From NCBI GenBank assembly GCA_947258545.1, contig CAMYJI010000029.1:1-33319 (forward strand): a DNA stretch of 33,319 bases. The letters are read 5' to 3'. This document shows, in pieces, positions 16,464 to 24,276 of this stretch. Positions within the stretch are counted from its first letter, which is position 1, and each line of letters starts with the position of its first letter. Under the pieces are notes generated by a model. The model was not told where the DNA came from, ran no database searches, and worked only from the letters and a program-made list of their open reading frames with translations. The DNA comes from an uncultured Ectothiorhodospiraceae bacterium (GTDB taxonomy: Bacteria > Pseudomonadota > Gammaproteobacteria > UBA9214). The position numbers and the translations under genes are program-made.

Positions 16464-16703
16464 TTGTAGGAGCGCCTCTCAGGCGCGATTCAAAAATCGC
16501 CACGGAAACACACGGAAAGATAAAATCGTGAACGTGAACATCTATGCAGGATTAAGCGCGCAGCGCTGTAACCCGACAGGTACAGCGTCGGATTACGCTG
16601 GCGCTAATCCGACCTACGAATTTGGTGATTTCTATAAATATTGTAGGAGCGCCTCGCAGGCGAGATTTCATTCAACCTGTCGCGCCTGCGAGGCGCTCCT
16701 ACA
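16464..16703. repeat. Second composite repeat region
   Basis: The stretch holds a REP at about 16464-16490, a GCCACGGAA motif near 16499, a second-family palindrome at 16544-16618 that closely matches 15283-15354, and an inverted REP pair at 16642-16703. The order of elements matches the region at 15127-15543, which suggests duplication of a larger block or repeated insertion at preferred sites. Confidence 0.85.
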
Positions 16704-16737
16704 TGAATATGGTAAAAATTACACACGGAGACACACC

Positions 16738-17079
16738 ATGAGTTTTCAAATCAACGGCAACGTCATCGAGACCGACAACGAGGGCTACATGCTGGACCCG
16801 GGTGACTGGTCCATGACAGTGGCAGAGCATATTGCGCAACAGGAAAAGATGGAGCTAATCGATGAACGCCTCGAGATCGTCCATTTCGTACGTGATTATT
16901 ACGAGCAACGCGATCCCGTTCCCGAACTGCGCACCCTGCTGAGGTCGCTGCGTGAAAAACACGGTAAGGAAACGGCAACCCGCCGTTACCTCTACCGGCT
17001 CTTTCCCTATGGTTACGGCCAGCAGGCCTGCAAGATCGCCGGCATGCGCAAACCGCTGAAGCTACTGCTCGACCTCTAG
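16738..17079 (+). CDS. DsrC/TusE-family sulfur protein lacking the terminal cysteine
   Basis: A 113-residue DsrC-superfamily protein, with an N terminus of MSFQINGNVIETDNEGYMLD and the family stretch LRSLREKHGKETATRRYLYR. Members carry persulfide on a C-terminal arm, either for dissimilatory sulfur metabolism (two Cys) or 2-thiouridine synthesis (TusE, last Cys). Here the arm reads YGYGQQACKIAGMRKPLKLL. The upstream Cys is kept, but the penultimate Cys, eleven positions later, is replaced by Leu. So it is neither typical DsrC nor typical TusE and may belong to the regulatory RspA-like branch. Start at ATG 16738 follows ACACGGAGACACACC. No dsr genes are adjacent. Confidence 0.85.
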   Translation: MSFQINGNVIETDNEGYMLDPGDWSMTVAEHIAQQEKMELIDERLEIVHFVRDYYEQRDPVPELRTLLRSLREKHGKETATRRYLYRLFPYGYGQQACKIAGMRKPLKLLLDL

Positions 17080-17167
17080 GAAACCGCTGATGTGTCCAGG
17101 GCTGTGCGGCCGGACGGCCACGGCGGACTGCACCACCAGCTTAGACTCAGTCTTTATCACCGCACAA

Positions 17168-17209
17168 TTGATCCAGATCAATAACGGTCTCAGAGGACTG
17201 CCTGAATAT
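17168..17209 (+). promoter_or_regulatory. FNR/Anr-type class II promoter before yhcC-ubiUV
   Basis: TTGATCCAGATCAA (17168-17181) is a perfect FNR palindrome. GAATAT at 17204-17209 makes a plausible -10 element. The palindrome centre would then lie about 41.5 bp upstream of a start near 17216, the classic class II activator position. It predicts anaerobic induction of the downstream genes. Confidence 0.82.
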
Positions 17210-17303
17210 GTTCCCTTTCTCCAGGCACTGATTCCCGCAACATTCCCGGACTCCCTGATTAGCAGCGGATAAGCTCTGGTAGTGACCCTCCCGTCAAAAC
17301 CGG

Positions 17304-18326
17304 ATGCCGGATTCAGGCACTGATACCGGCTACGGCGATCGGAAAGTGACACTGTCAGATTACGTCAACACCTTTGGTCAGGCGATGCTGCGCCGTTATG
17401 GCGAGCGCATCCACAAGATCGCCATCGACGCGGACTTCACCTGCCCCAATCGTGACGGCAGTATCGGCCGGGGTGGCTGTAGCTTCTGCAACAATGTGTC
17501 TTTCAGCCCTAATGGACGCAAGCCAGTGGCACTGACTGAACAGATTGCCGCCGGCCGGGGGGTCATACGCAAGCGCACCCGGGCGCAAAAGTACCTGGCC
17601 TACTTCCAGGCCTACACCAATACCTACTCGGAAATCAGTCGGCTCAGGCAACTCTACGACCAGGTGCTGGCCGAACCGGATGTGATCGGCCTTTCCGTGG
17701 GCACCCGCCCGGACTGTGTTCCCGAGCCGGTACTGGATCTGCTTGCCGGTTACCAGCAGCAGGGTCATGAGGTCTGGCTGGAACTGGGACTGCAATCTGC
17801 CTTTGACGAATCGCTCAGGCGAGTGAACCGCGGGCACGGATTCTCTGCATACAGAACAGCGGTCCTCAATGCGCGGGCGCGTGGACTGCAGGTGTGTACC
17901 CATCTCATCGTCGGACTGCCGGGCGAGACGCACAGGCACTGCGAAATCACCCTCGAACGCGTTCTGGAACTCGGCGTGGACGGCCTGAAACTCCACCCCC
18001 TGCATGTGGTGAAGGGCACCCGGCTGGCCAATGAATGGCGGCGTGGAGAATACCGACCCCTTGGCCTGGATGAGTACGTCGCCACAGCGACACATCTCAT
18101 TCTGCAAACCCCGCCGGACGTGATCTACCACCGTGTCACCGGCACGGCCTCCCGGAAAATCCTGCTTGCCCCCGACTGGTGCGCAGAGAAATGGCGGGTG
18201 ATCAACCGCATAAGCGCCGCATTGCACACGCACCATCAGACATCCAGCCCTTCCCGGCCTGCAGCCATCCCCAAGGAGCCTCACCAATGGAACTCGTCTG
18301 CCCGGCAGGCAACCTGCCCTCACTGA
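17304..18326 (+). CDS. yhcC: YhcC-like radical SAM protein (TIGR01212 family)
   Basis: A protein of up to 340 residues in the radical SAM superfamily. The cluster-binding cysteines are in CPNRDGSIGRGGCSFC, the C-x11-C-x2-C spacing typical of this family. Other family segments are VGTRPDCVPEPVLDLL, ELGLQSAFDESL and HLIVGLPGET. The biochemical role of YhcC is not established. The ATG at 17304 gives a 14-residue extension relative to E. coli YhcC; a GTG at 17346 would match its start better, and neither has a good ribosome site. The 3' end overlaps ubiU by 40 bp. It is the first gene after the FNR-type promoter, suggesting an anaerobic role. Confidence 0.88.
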   Translation: MPDSGTDTGYGDRKVTLSDYVNTFGQAMLRRYGERIHKIAIDADFTCPNRDGSIGRGGCSFCNNVSFSPNGRKPVALTEQIAAGRGVIRKRTRAQKYLAYFQAYTNTYSEISRLRQLYDQVLAEPDVIGLSVGTRPDCVPEPVLDLLAGYQQQGHEVWLELGLQSAFDESLRRVNRGHGFSAYRTAVLNARARGLQVCTHLIVGLPGETHRHCEITLERVLELGVDGLKLHPLHVVKGTRLANEWRRGEYRPLGLDEYVATATHLILQTPPDVIYHRVTGTASRKILLAPDWCAEKWRVINRISAALHTHHQTSSPSRPAAIPKEPHQWNSSARQATCPH

Positions 18327-19282
18327 AGGCGGCGGTCGATAAAGGCGCCAACGCCGTTTATATCGGTTTCCGTGATGACACCAACGCGCGTCACTTCGCG
18401 GGACTGAATTTCGATGACAAACGCGCCCGCACGGGCATTCGTTATGCCCACGAGCGTGGCGCGAAGGTATTCGTTGCGATCAACACCTATCCGCAACCGT
18501 CCGGCTGGCTGCGCTGGCAGGCCTCGGTGGACAAGGCTGCCGAGTTCGGCATCGATGCCCTGATACTGGCCGACATAGGTGTCATGGACTATGCGTCCCG
18601 GCAGTGGCCGCAACTGCGGCTGCACCTCTCTGTACAGGGCTCCGCCACTACCGATGAGGCGATCCGCTTTTACCACGAGCATTTCAATATCCAGCGCGCT
18701 GTGTTGCCACGCGTTCTTTCCATCAGCCAGGTACGCCAGGTGGCGGCGAACAGCCCGGTGCCACTCGAGGTGTTCGGCTTCGGCAGCCTGTGCGTCATGG
18801 TCGAGGGGCGCTGCCTGTTGTCCTCCTACGTCACCGGCCGCTCACCCAACAGCTTCGGTGCCTGCTCACCCGCCAACGCGGTGCAATGGCAGGAGACCGC
18901 TAAGGGGATGGAGTCACGACTCAACGGCGTGTTGATCGATCGCTATGGCAGCAACGAACCCGCCGGCTACCCGACCCTGTGCAAGGGTCGTTTCCAGGTC
19001 GGCGGGAATACCTATTACGCCATCGAGGAGCCCACCAGCCTTAATACCATGGCCCTGTTGCCGGATCTCCAGGCCATTGGGATCGAGGCCATAAAGATTG
19101 AGGGACGGCAACGCAGCCCGGCCTATGTGGCCAGGGTGGCACAGGTCTGGCGCACGGCACTCGATGCCTGCCAGCAGGACCCGGATAGCTACCGGCCCCG
19201 CGAGGCCTGGCTTACCGAACTGGCCAGGGTTTCCGAAGGCAACCAGACTACGCTGGGCGCCTATCACCGGCCATGGCAATAA
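18287..19282 (+). CDS. ubiU: Oxygen-independent ubiquinone hydroxylation protein UbiU (U32 family)
   Basis: A 331-residue member of the U32 peptidase family, the same length as E. coli UbiU. With UbiV it hydroxylates the ubiquinone ring without O2, with prephenate known as hydroxyl donor in E. coli. The four cysteines that bind the [4Fe-4S] cluster are at C169, C176, C193 and C232, the same positions as in E. coli. ATG 18287 follows AAGGAG. It overlaps yhcC by 40 bp and probably shares the FNR-controlled transcript. A 409-bp repeat-containing gap separates it from ubiV. Confidence 0.95.
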   Translation: MELVCPAGNLPSLKAAVDKGANAVYIGFRDDTNARHFAGLNFDDKRARTGIRYAHERGAKVFVAINTYPQPSGWLRWQASVDKAAEFGIDALILADIGVMDYASRQWPQLRLHLSVQGSATTDEAIRFYHEHFNIQRAVLPRVLSISQVRQVAANSPVPLEVFGFGSLCVMVEGRCLLSSYVTGRSPNSFGACSPANAVQWQETAKGMESRLNGVLIDRYGSNEPAGYPTLCKGRFQVGGNTYYAIEEPTSLNTMALLPDLQAIGIEAIKIEGRQRSPAYVARVAQVWRTALDACQQDPDSYRPREAWLTELARVSEGNQTTLGAYHRPWQ

Positions 19283-19432
19283 ATCCAGGGACAACTCCAT
19301 CGGCAACCGACGCACACTGGCAGCAGATGGGCAAGGAGGCGAAGCGATGTACTTGACTAGGATTACCAGCCACCCGGTGTCGGGCGCGCTTCGCTTAGCC
19401 TACAGAGCTTCCTGATAATTTACATGAAAACT

Positions 19433-19522
19433 GTAGGAGTGCCTCGTTTATGCCCGGCGCTTAATCGGGTACAGGCGCGATACACACTCAAAAAGAATCG
19501 CGCCTGCGAGGCGCTCCTACAG
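19433..19522. repeat. REP pair with a variant arm, in the ubiU-ubiV gap
   Basis: One arm is a normal inverted REP (GCGCCTGCGAGGCGCTCCTA) near 19500-19520. The other, beginning CTGTAGGAGTGCCTC, switches to GTTTATGCCCGGCGCTTAAT at 19446. The rest of the 409-bp gap (19283-19432 and 19523-19691) contains no gene or clear promoter that I can see. Confidence 0.8.
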
Positions 19523-19691
19523 GTATACAACAGTGCCGAATGCGCAACAGGAAAACCTGGTGCTTTGCCTACAGGGAGAAGGTGAGACCGGGAACCGGTC
19601 GAGAGGCTGGCCTGGGCCATGCAGGCAAGGAACGTGAGCAGGGTTGTGGAAGCTTCGCCCGTTTTACGACTTCACATAATTTGGCATCAAT

Positions 19692-20636
19692 ATGATTGAA
19701 TCAAGCTCCATGGAAACCAACACCCCCAAACTCTCACTGGGCCCTGTCCTTTATTACTGGCCGCGCGAAATCCTGCTCGGGTTTTACGAGCGTATTGCCG
19801 CGGCCCCTGTGGACATCGTCTATCTCGGCGAAACCGTGTGCTCGAAACGCCGGACCCTGAAATTCCGGGAATGGCTGGAACTGGGTGCACACTTGCAGGC
19901 CGCCGGTAAGCAGGTGGTACTTTCCAGTCTCAGCCTGCTGGAAGCGGGGTCCGAGCTCGGCGCCCTGCGCCGCTTGTGTGAAGAGCAGGGTTTTCTGATC
20001 GAGGCCAATGACATGTCAGCGGTCCAGTTGCTTTCCGGCACCCGTCCTTTTGTAACCGGCCCGGCAGTCAATATCTACAACGCCCGCACTCTGTCCGTAC
20101 TGGCCGGTCTTGGCCTGCAGCGCTGGGTGCTGCCACTGGAACTTTCGCGCGCTACCCTGGCGGATATTCAGCAAGACCGACCGCCCGATGTGGAAACCGA
20201 GGTATTTGTCTACGGGCGGCTGCCGCTGGCATTCTCGGCACGCTGCTTCACGGCACGCGCCCAAAATCTGCCCAAGGACGATTGCCAGTTCCGCTGCCTC
20301 GATTACCCCGATGGCCTGCTGCTTTCAACCCGCGAGGATGAACCGTTCCTGGTGCTGAACGGCATCCAGACCCAGTCGGCACGGACCGTCAACCTGATTG
20401 GCGAACTTGGCGACCTGACGGGATTGGGCGTGGATGTGCTGCGGATCAGTCCACAGTCACAACACACGGAGGCCATTATCGAGACCTTCCATGCCTGCCT
20501 GCACAACGAGGCCGATACAGCTGAAGCCGGGGCTGTCCTCGGAAAATTCATGCCGGTCGGCGCCTGTGACGGCTACTGGCATGGACAAGCCGGCATGGAA
20601 ATCTGCGGACAAGCTGCAATCGGAGGTATGCAATGA
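19692..20636 (+). CDS. ubiV: Oxygen-independent ubiquinone hydroxylation protein UbiV (U32 family)
   Basis: A 314-residue U32-family protein, the partner of UbiU. The cluster ligands known from E. coli UbiV (C39, C180, C193, C197) have clear counterparts: C50 in GETVCSKRR, and a C-x12-C-x3-C group in ARCFTARAQNL...DDCQFRC. Other family segments are VYLGETVC and VFVYGRLPLAFSARC. Two ATGs (19692 and 19710) are possible and neither has a strong ribosome site. Its TGA overlaps the start of the dioxygenase gene (ATGA), so those two are translationally coupled. Confidence 0.93.
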   Translation: MIESSSMETNTPKLSLGPVLYYWPREILLGFYERIAAAPVDIVYLGETVCSKRRTLKFREWLELGAHLQAAGKQVVLSSLSLLEAGSELGALRRLCEEQGFLIEANDMSAVQLLSGTRPFVTGPAVNIYNARTLSVLAGLGLQRWVLPLELSRATLADIQQDRPPDVETEVFVYGRLPLAFSARCFTARAQNLPKDDCQFRCLDYPDGLLLSTREDEPFLVLNGIQTQSARTVNLIGELGDLTGLGVDVLRISPQSQHTEAIIETFHACLHNEADTAEAGAVLGKFMPVGACDGYWHGQAGMEICGQAAIGGMQ

Positions 20637-21547
20637 ACAGAAATACATCTTTTCCAGGCAGGGAGTTAAACCGGGGCAATCCATTCGACCTCGACAATGC
20701 CTCCGACTATGAGGCATGGCGTGACCGGAAACTGGAGAATTACCCTGACCGGGTCGATCAATTGATCGTCGAGGTCAATGATCCGCGCCAGTTAAGCAAG
20801 CCGGAATTCGAGGCCATCCACAGCCGCTGCCGCAAGGCCAACATGGCCGTCTATGCCGGTCCCACCGGTAATGACCCCGACAAGGAAATTCCGCGATTGC
20901 TGGGGGCACAGTTCGGCCTGACTGCCCTGGACCACAACAGGGGCGCCGATGACGATGGCATTACGACCTTGCAGGTTGCGGAAGGCGAGTGGCGCGGTGG
21001 CTACATTCCCTACACCAACCGGCCCATTCACTGGCATACCGACGGTTATTACAACACGCAGGTGCATCAGATCGGGGCATTGCTGCTGCATTGTGTTACA
21101 GCAGGCGCCAGGGGCGGCGAAAACGCGCTGCTTGATCATGAAATCGCCTATATACACCTGCGTGATACCAACCCTGATTACATCCAGGCCCTGATGGCAA
21201 AGGATGCCATGACCCTACCGTCCAATATTGAGAATGGCTGGGAATTGCGCCCCGCACGCAGCGGCCCGGTGTTCTCTGTCCTGCCGGACGGTAGCCTGCA
21301 TATGCGTTACACCGCTCGCCGCCGCAACATCGAATGGCTCCCGGACCCGCTGACACAGGCCGCCGTGCAGGCCTTGAATAACTTCATGGAATCGCCTACA
21401 CCCTATATATATCGCGCGACGCTGCAACCCGGCCAGGGACTTGTCAGCAATAATGTCCTGCATGACCGTTCGGGATTCGATAACGACGCGGAACATTCGC
21501 GACAACTCTACCGGCTACGCTATTACCAGCGCATATCTGCCACATGA
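20633..21547 (+). CDS. TauD/TfdA-like 2-oxoglutarate/Fe(II) dioxygenase
   Basis: A 304-residue oxygenase of the TauD/TfdA fold. The iron triad is H135-T-D137 (in HWHTDGYYN) and H277 (in NNVLHDRSGF), with R290 or R294 available to bind 2-oxoglutarate. Segments such as GALLLHCVTAGARGGENALL are typical of the family. Substrate is unknown. The start overlaps the ubiV stop codon by four bases, so it belongs to the ubiUV unit. This is odd, since such enzymes need O2 while UbiUV work without it. It may modify a quinone precursor or another substrate when oxygen is available, or scavenge traces of O2. Only 49 bp separate it from the convergent ubiT. Confidence 0.85.
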   Translation: MNRNTSFPGRELNRGNPFDLDNASDYEAWRDRKLENYPDRVDQLIVEVNDPRQLSKPEFEAIHSRCRKANMAVYAGPTGNDPDKEIPRLLGAQFGLTALDHNRGADDDGITTLQVAEGEWRGGYIPYTNRPIHWHTDGYYNTQVHQIGALLLHCVTAGARGGENALLDHEIAYIHLRDTNPDYIQALMAKDAMTLPSNIENGWELRPARSGPVFSVLPDGSLHMRYTARRRNIEWLPDPLTQAAVQALNNFMESPTPYIYRATLQPGQGLVSNNVLHDRSGFDNDAEHSRQLYRLRYYQRISAT

Positions 21548-21596
21548 GACCGGCAGGCCCGCAGCCCGGGGTGGAATAGGATCCCCTGAAACCAGG

Positions 21597-22091
21597 CTAT
21601 TTCAACATGCGTTCGTAGACGGGCAGTGCCCTCTGTACCGCGGCCTCCAGTTGTCGCGACAGCCAATCCGAGTCCATATCCATTCCGTCAAGGAAGTTCT
21701 TCACCTCCAGACCCAGTTCCGTGTCGCCTTCCATGTGCAGCCGGCGCTGGAAAAACAGGGTATCGCTATCCTCACGGCGCGCGGCCAGCAGCATGAAGGA
21801 ATGCAGTGTACCCGTGATTGAGAGGTCCGGCATGACTTCCGTTTGCGTCGCCACCAGCTTGTCCCCGGACAGGCTGATGCAAAACACCAGGCGCATGTCC
21901 TGGACATGGATGTGTACCGCGCGGCCGCGCAGAAAATCCAGTTCGCCCTCATCCATGGCGTTGGTAAATATCCGGTTCAGAACTGCAACAATTGCCGTGC
22001 TGTGCACTCTCCCGGGTATCGCGGCAAACGGGAATGACAACAGCCGCGGAAACAGCGGCGCGGTACTAACGCTATGATCGGGCATCTGCAT
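21597..22091 (-). CDS. ubiT: Ubiquinone biosynthesis accessory factor UbiT (SCP2 domain)
   Basis: A 164-residue SCP2-domain lipid-binding protein, close to E. coli UbiT (174), which is required for anaerobic ubiquinone synthesis. The N terminus reads LFPRLLSFPFAAIPGRVHST. The SCP2 fold covers about residues 40-130, with LDFLRGRAVHIHVQDMRLVF and HSFMLLAARREDSDTLFFQR. I place the start at 22091 (ATG, with a second ATG at 22085); the much longer open frame upstream is a shadow of the permease gene. It is the last gene of the minus-strand series after the TauE-like permease, convergent with ubiUV. Confidence 0.9.
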   Translation of the reverse strand: MQMPDHSVSTAPLFPRLLSFPFAAIPGRVHSTAIVAVLNRIFTNAMDEGELDFLRGRAVHIHVQDMRLVFCISLSGDKLVATQTEVMPDLSITGTLHSFMLLAARREDSDTLFFQRRLHMEGDTELGLEVKNFLDGMDMDSDWLSRQLEAAVQRALPVYERMLK

Positions 22092-22120
22092 GGGTCCGTG
22101 GTTGTGAAAGTGGTCGCTGA

Positions 22121-22876
22121 TCAGGCGGTGGCGATCATCTTGGCGCCGGCAACCGCCAGCACCACGGCCAGCACCTTGCGCAGACGCACCGGCGCCAAGC
22201 GGCGCGCGCCGAGCTCCGCCCCGATCAGGCCTCCCAGCATGGCCGTGACCACCAGCACCGGGATACCGACCGGCCAGGCCGTTGCCGTGCTGGCATAGCC
22301 GGCCAGTCCTGCAATGGAATTCAGCAGGATGAAGGCCGCGGCGATAGCCACAGCGCCGCGCATACTGGACCAGTGAAACAGCAGCAATAACGGACTGAGA
22401 AAGATCCCGCCACCCACGCCGGTCAGGCCCGACACCAGCCCGAGTAGGGCACCGACCGGCAGTGCGACCCACAGCACAGGCGCCCGGATGCGGTCACTGT
22501 CATCACCTTCCCAGAGCAAGCGCCACATCGCCAGCAGCAGCGCAAGTCCGACCATGATGCGGTAGGCGCTGGAGTTGATGGTATAGGCGCCACCGATAAA
22601 CGCCATGGGAACCGAGGCCAGCGCAAACGGCATGAACAGGCGCCAGTTGAACGGGCCGGCTCCGGAGATACGCCACAGCACCAGCACGGTCACGAAGATA
22701 TTCATGGTCAGTGCCGCCGGCTTCATCATCGCCGGCTCCAGCCCGAACAAGGCCATGGCCGCAAGATAGCCGGAGGCGCCGCCGTGTCCCACCGAGGAAT
22801 ACAACACCGCCGCGATGGCCACAAACAGCAGCAACCAGAGTGAAATCGAAGGATCAAGTAACAGCACCCAAGGCAC
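22121..22876 (-). CDS. TauE/SafE-family membrane permease
   Basis: A 251-residue inner-membrane protein of the TauE/SafE (DUF81) family, with about eight hydrophobic segments and the family glycine motifs SSVGHGGASGYLAAM (near 27-41) and LVSGLTGVGGGIFLSPLLLL (near 145-165). Members export or import small organosulfur or sulfur oxyanions such as sulfite, sulfoacetate or taurine derivatives; the substrate here is not known. The start is a GTG at 22876 with a weak site upstream. It lies 29 bp before ubiT on the same strand and after a repeat-rich gap from moaA. Confidence 0.88.
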   Translation of the reverse strand: MPWVLLLDPSISLWLLLFVAIAAVLYSSVGHGGASGYLAAMALFGLEPAMMKPAALTMNIFVTVLVLWRISGAGPFNWRLFMPFALASVPMAFIGGAYTINSSAYRIMVGLALLLAMWRLLWEGDDSDRIRAPVLWVALPVGALLGLVSGLTGVGGGIFLSPLLLLFHWSSMRGAVAIAAAFILLNSIAGLAGYASTATAWPVGIPVLVVTAMLGGLIGAELGARRLAPVRLRKVLAVVLAVAGAKMIATA

Positions 22877-22898
22877 CTCTGATTAATCGATAAATCAC

Positions 22899-22983
22899 GT
22901 CATTGCGAGCATAGCGAAGCAATCTCTAGACAGTACGATCAATGAGTTGCGGATTGCTTCGTCGCTCCGCTCCTCGCAATGAC
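22899..22983. repeat. Inverted repeat of the GTCATTGCGAG type
   Basis: GTCATTGCGAGCATAGCGAA at the left and CTCCTCGCAATGAC at the right are inverted copies. AGCAATCT and GGATTGCT pair inside them. This is a widespread dispersed repeat type in proteobacterial genomes. It lies in the moaA-TauE gap. Confidence 0.85.
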
Positions 22984-23080
22984 GAGGATCAAACCTTGTC
23001 TGAATTGCTACCCGCCGGTCATGCTCATAATGACGAGGATCAAACCTTGCCTGAATTGCTACCCGCCGGTCATGCTCATG
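22979..23080. repeat. 51-bp tandem duplication at the moaA 3' end
   Basis: A unit starting AATGACGAGGATCAAACCTT is present twice with a 51-bp period and a single substitution noted (TTGTCTG versus TTGCCTG). It includes the last codons and stop of moaA, so the second copy carries an out-of-gene echo of the MoaA tail. Confidence 0.85.
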
Positions 23081-24060
23081 AAGCGCACCACCTGGCCGGG
23101 ATGCTCCTTAAACTCGTGACGTTCCGGCTTGAGCGTCAGTGCCTCCAGGATGGCCTCCTTCAGGCCGGCATCACTGATCCCCTGCCGCAGCAGCGGTCGC
23201 AATTCATATTTATGGTCCTGACCCAGGCACAGGTAGAGCGTGCCATCGACCGCCAGCCGCACCCGGTTGCAGGTCTCGCAGAAATGCTGCGAGATTGGCG
23301 TGATGAAACCGATGCGCAGGTCGGTCCCCCGGACCCGGACATAACGCGCCGGTCCACCCCCCGGCATCACACCCGGGATCAGTTCGAAGCGTTGTGCCAG
23401 GCGCTGCTTGACCACCTGCAGATCAAGGTAATGTTCACTCGCGTGACGGCCGGTACTGCCCACCGGCATGGTCTCGATGAAACGCAGGGTAAAGCCGTGC
23501 TCGAGACAGAACTCGACCATGGCCTCGAACTCGTCGTCGTTGATCCCCCTGAGGGCGAGCATGTTGAGCTTGATGGGCGCGAACCCGGCGGCCTTTGCCG
23601 CCATCAGCCCTTCCAGCACCGGTGCCAACCGGCCACCGGTAATCTCCTTGAAGCGTTCGGGGCGCAGACTGTCCAGGCTGACGTTGATGCGGGTAATGCC
23701 GGCCTGTTGCAAGGACTGCGCGTGGCGCGCCAACAGGGTGGCATTGGTGCTGAGGGACAGGTCATCCACACCAGGCAGGTCGGCGAGGCGCCCGACGAGA
23801 TGCGGCAGACCCTTGCGTACCAGGGGTTCACCGCCGGTGATGCGTACCCGGCGCACGCCCAGTTCGGCAAAGGCGCCGACCACGCGCTCGATTTCATCGA
23901 AGCGCAACCAGTGGCCGGGCTCTTCGAAGCCCTTGAAACCCTCCGGCAGGCAATAGAAACAACGCAGGTTGCACTTGTCGGTAACCGACAGGCGCACGTA
24001 CTCCACCCTGCGCCCGAAGGGGTCGATCAGTGAGCCCGGTTTCGACTGGTTCCTGTGCAT
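23059..24060 (-). CDS. moaA: GTP 3',8-cyclase MoaA
   Basis: A 333-residue radical SAM enzyme that, with MoaC, turns GTP into cyclic pyranopterin monophosphate, the first step of molybdenum cofactor synthesis. The radical SAM cluster is at C30, C34 and C37 (CNLRCFYC). The C-terminal substrate cluster includes FCETCNRVRL and YLCLGQ. The C terminus ends in the catalytically important Gly-Gly. I chose the ATG at 24060 (MHRNQSKPG); upstream extension reads through repeat DNA. It follows napC after a REP region, so it may be read from the nap promoter. The 3' end is part of a 51-bp tandem duplication. Confidence 0.95.
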   Translation of the reverse strand: MHRNQSKPGSLIDPFGRRVEYVRLSVTDKCNLRCFYCLPEGFKGFEEPGHWLRFDEIERVVGAFAELGVRRVRITGGEPLVRKGLPHLVGRLADLPGVDDLSLSTNATLLARHAQSLQQAGITRINVSLDSLRPERFKEITGGRLAPVLEGLMAAKAAGFAPIKLNMLALRGINDDEFEAMVEFCLEHGFTLRFIETMPVGSTGRHASEHYLDLQVVKQRLAQRFELIPGVMPGGGPARYVRVRGTDLRIGFITPISQHFCETCNRVRLAVDGTLYLCLGQDHKYELRPLLRQGISDAGLKEAILEALTLKPERHEFKEHPGQVVRFMSMTGG

Positions 24061-24116
24061 GCACTTATTATGCCTGATAAACAGGGCTGCAACCCTGATC
24101 CACCTCAACCAACGGC

Positions 24117-24253
24117 TGCAGGAGCGCCGTCCCCCGGCGCGATTCGCGGCTGTAGGAGCGCCGTCCTCCGGCGCTATCGCGGCCAGGAGGCCGCTCCTAC
24201 ACATGCCGGAACAACCAGCAGGCGCGCCGCGTTCAGGCCCGGCGCTTAATCGG
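24117..24253. repeat. REP cluster between napC and moaA
   Basis: Three REP arms occur in a row at about 24117-24204 (CAGGAGCGCCGTCCCCCGGC, TAGGAGCGCCGTCCTCCGGC and GCGGCCAGGAGGCCGCTCCT). These match the units of the array at 1-365. A variant GTTCAGGCCCGGCGCTTAAT follows at 24231. No gene is seen in this 216-bp gap. Confidence 0.85.
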
Positions 24254-24276
24254 ACGCAGGCATATCTGATCGCGGA

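Noticed and set aside
19283..19691. A gene in the ubiU-ubiV gap
   Set aside because: Only repeat arms and short frames without ribosome sites or domains were found.
22092..22472. Long N-terminal extension of ubiT
   Set aside because: The extension is the antisense-free shadow frame of the TauE/SafE gene on the same strand, rich in Arg and Gly, and UbiT size fits the start at 22091.
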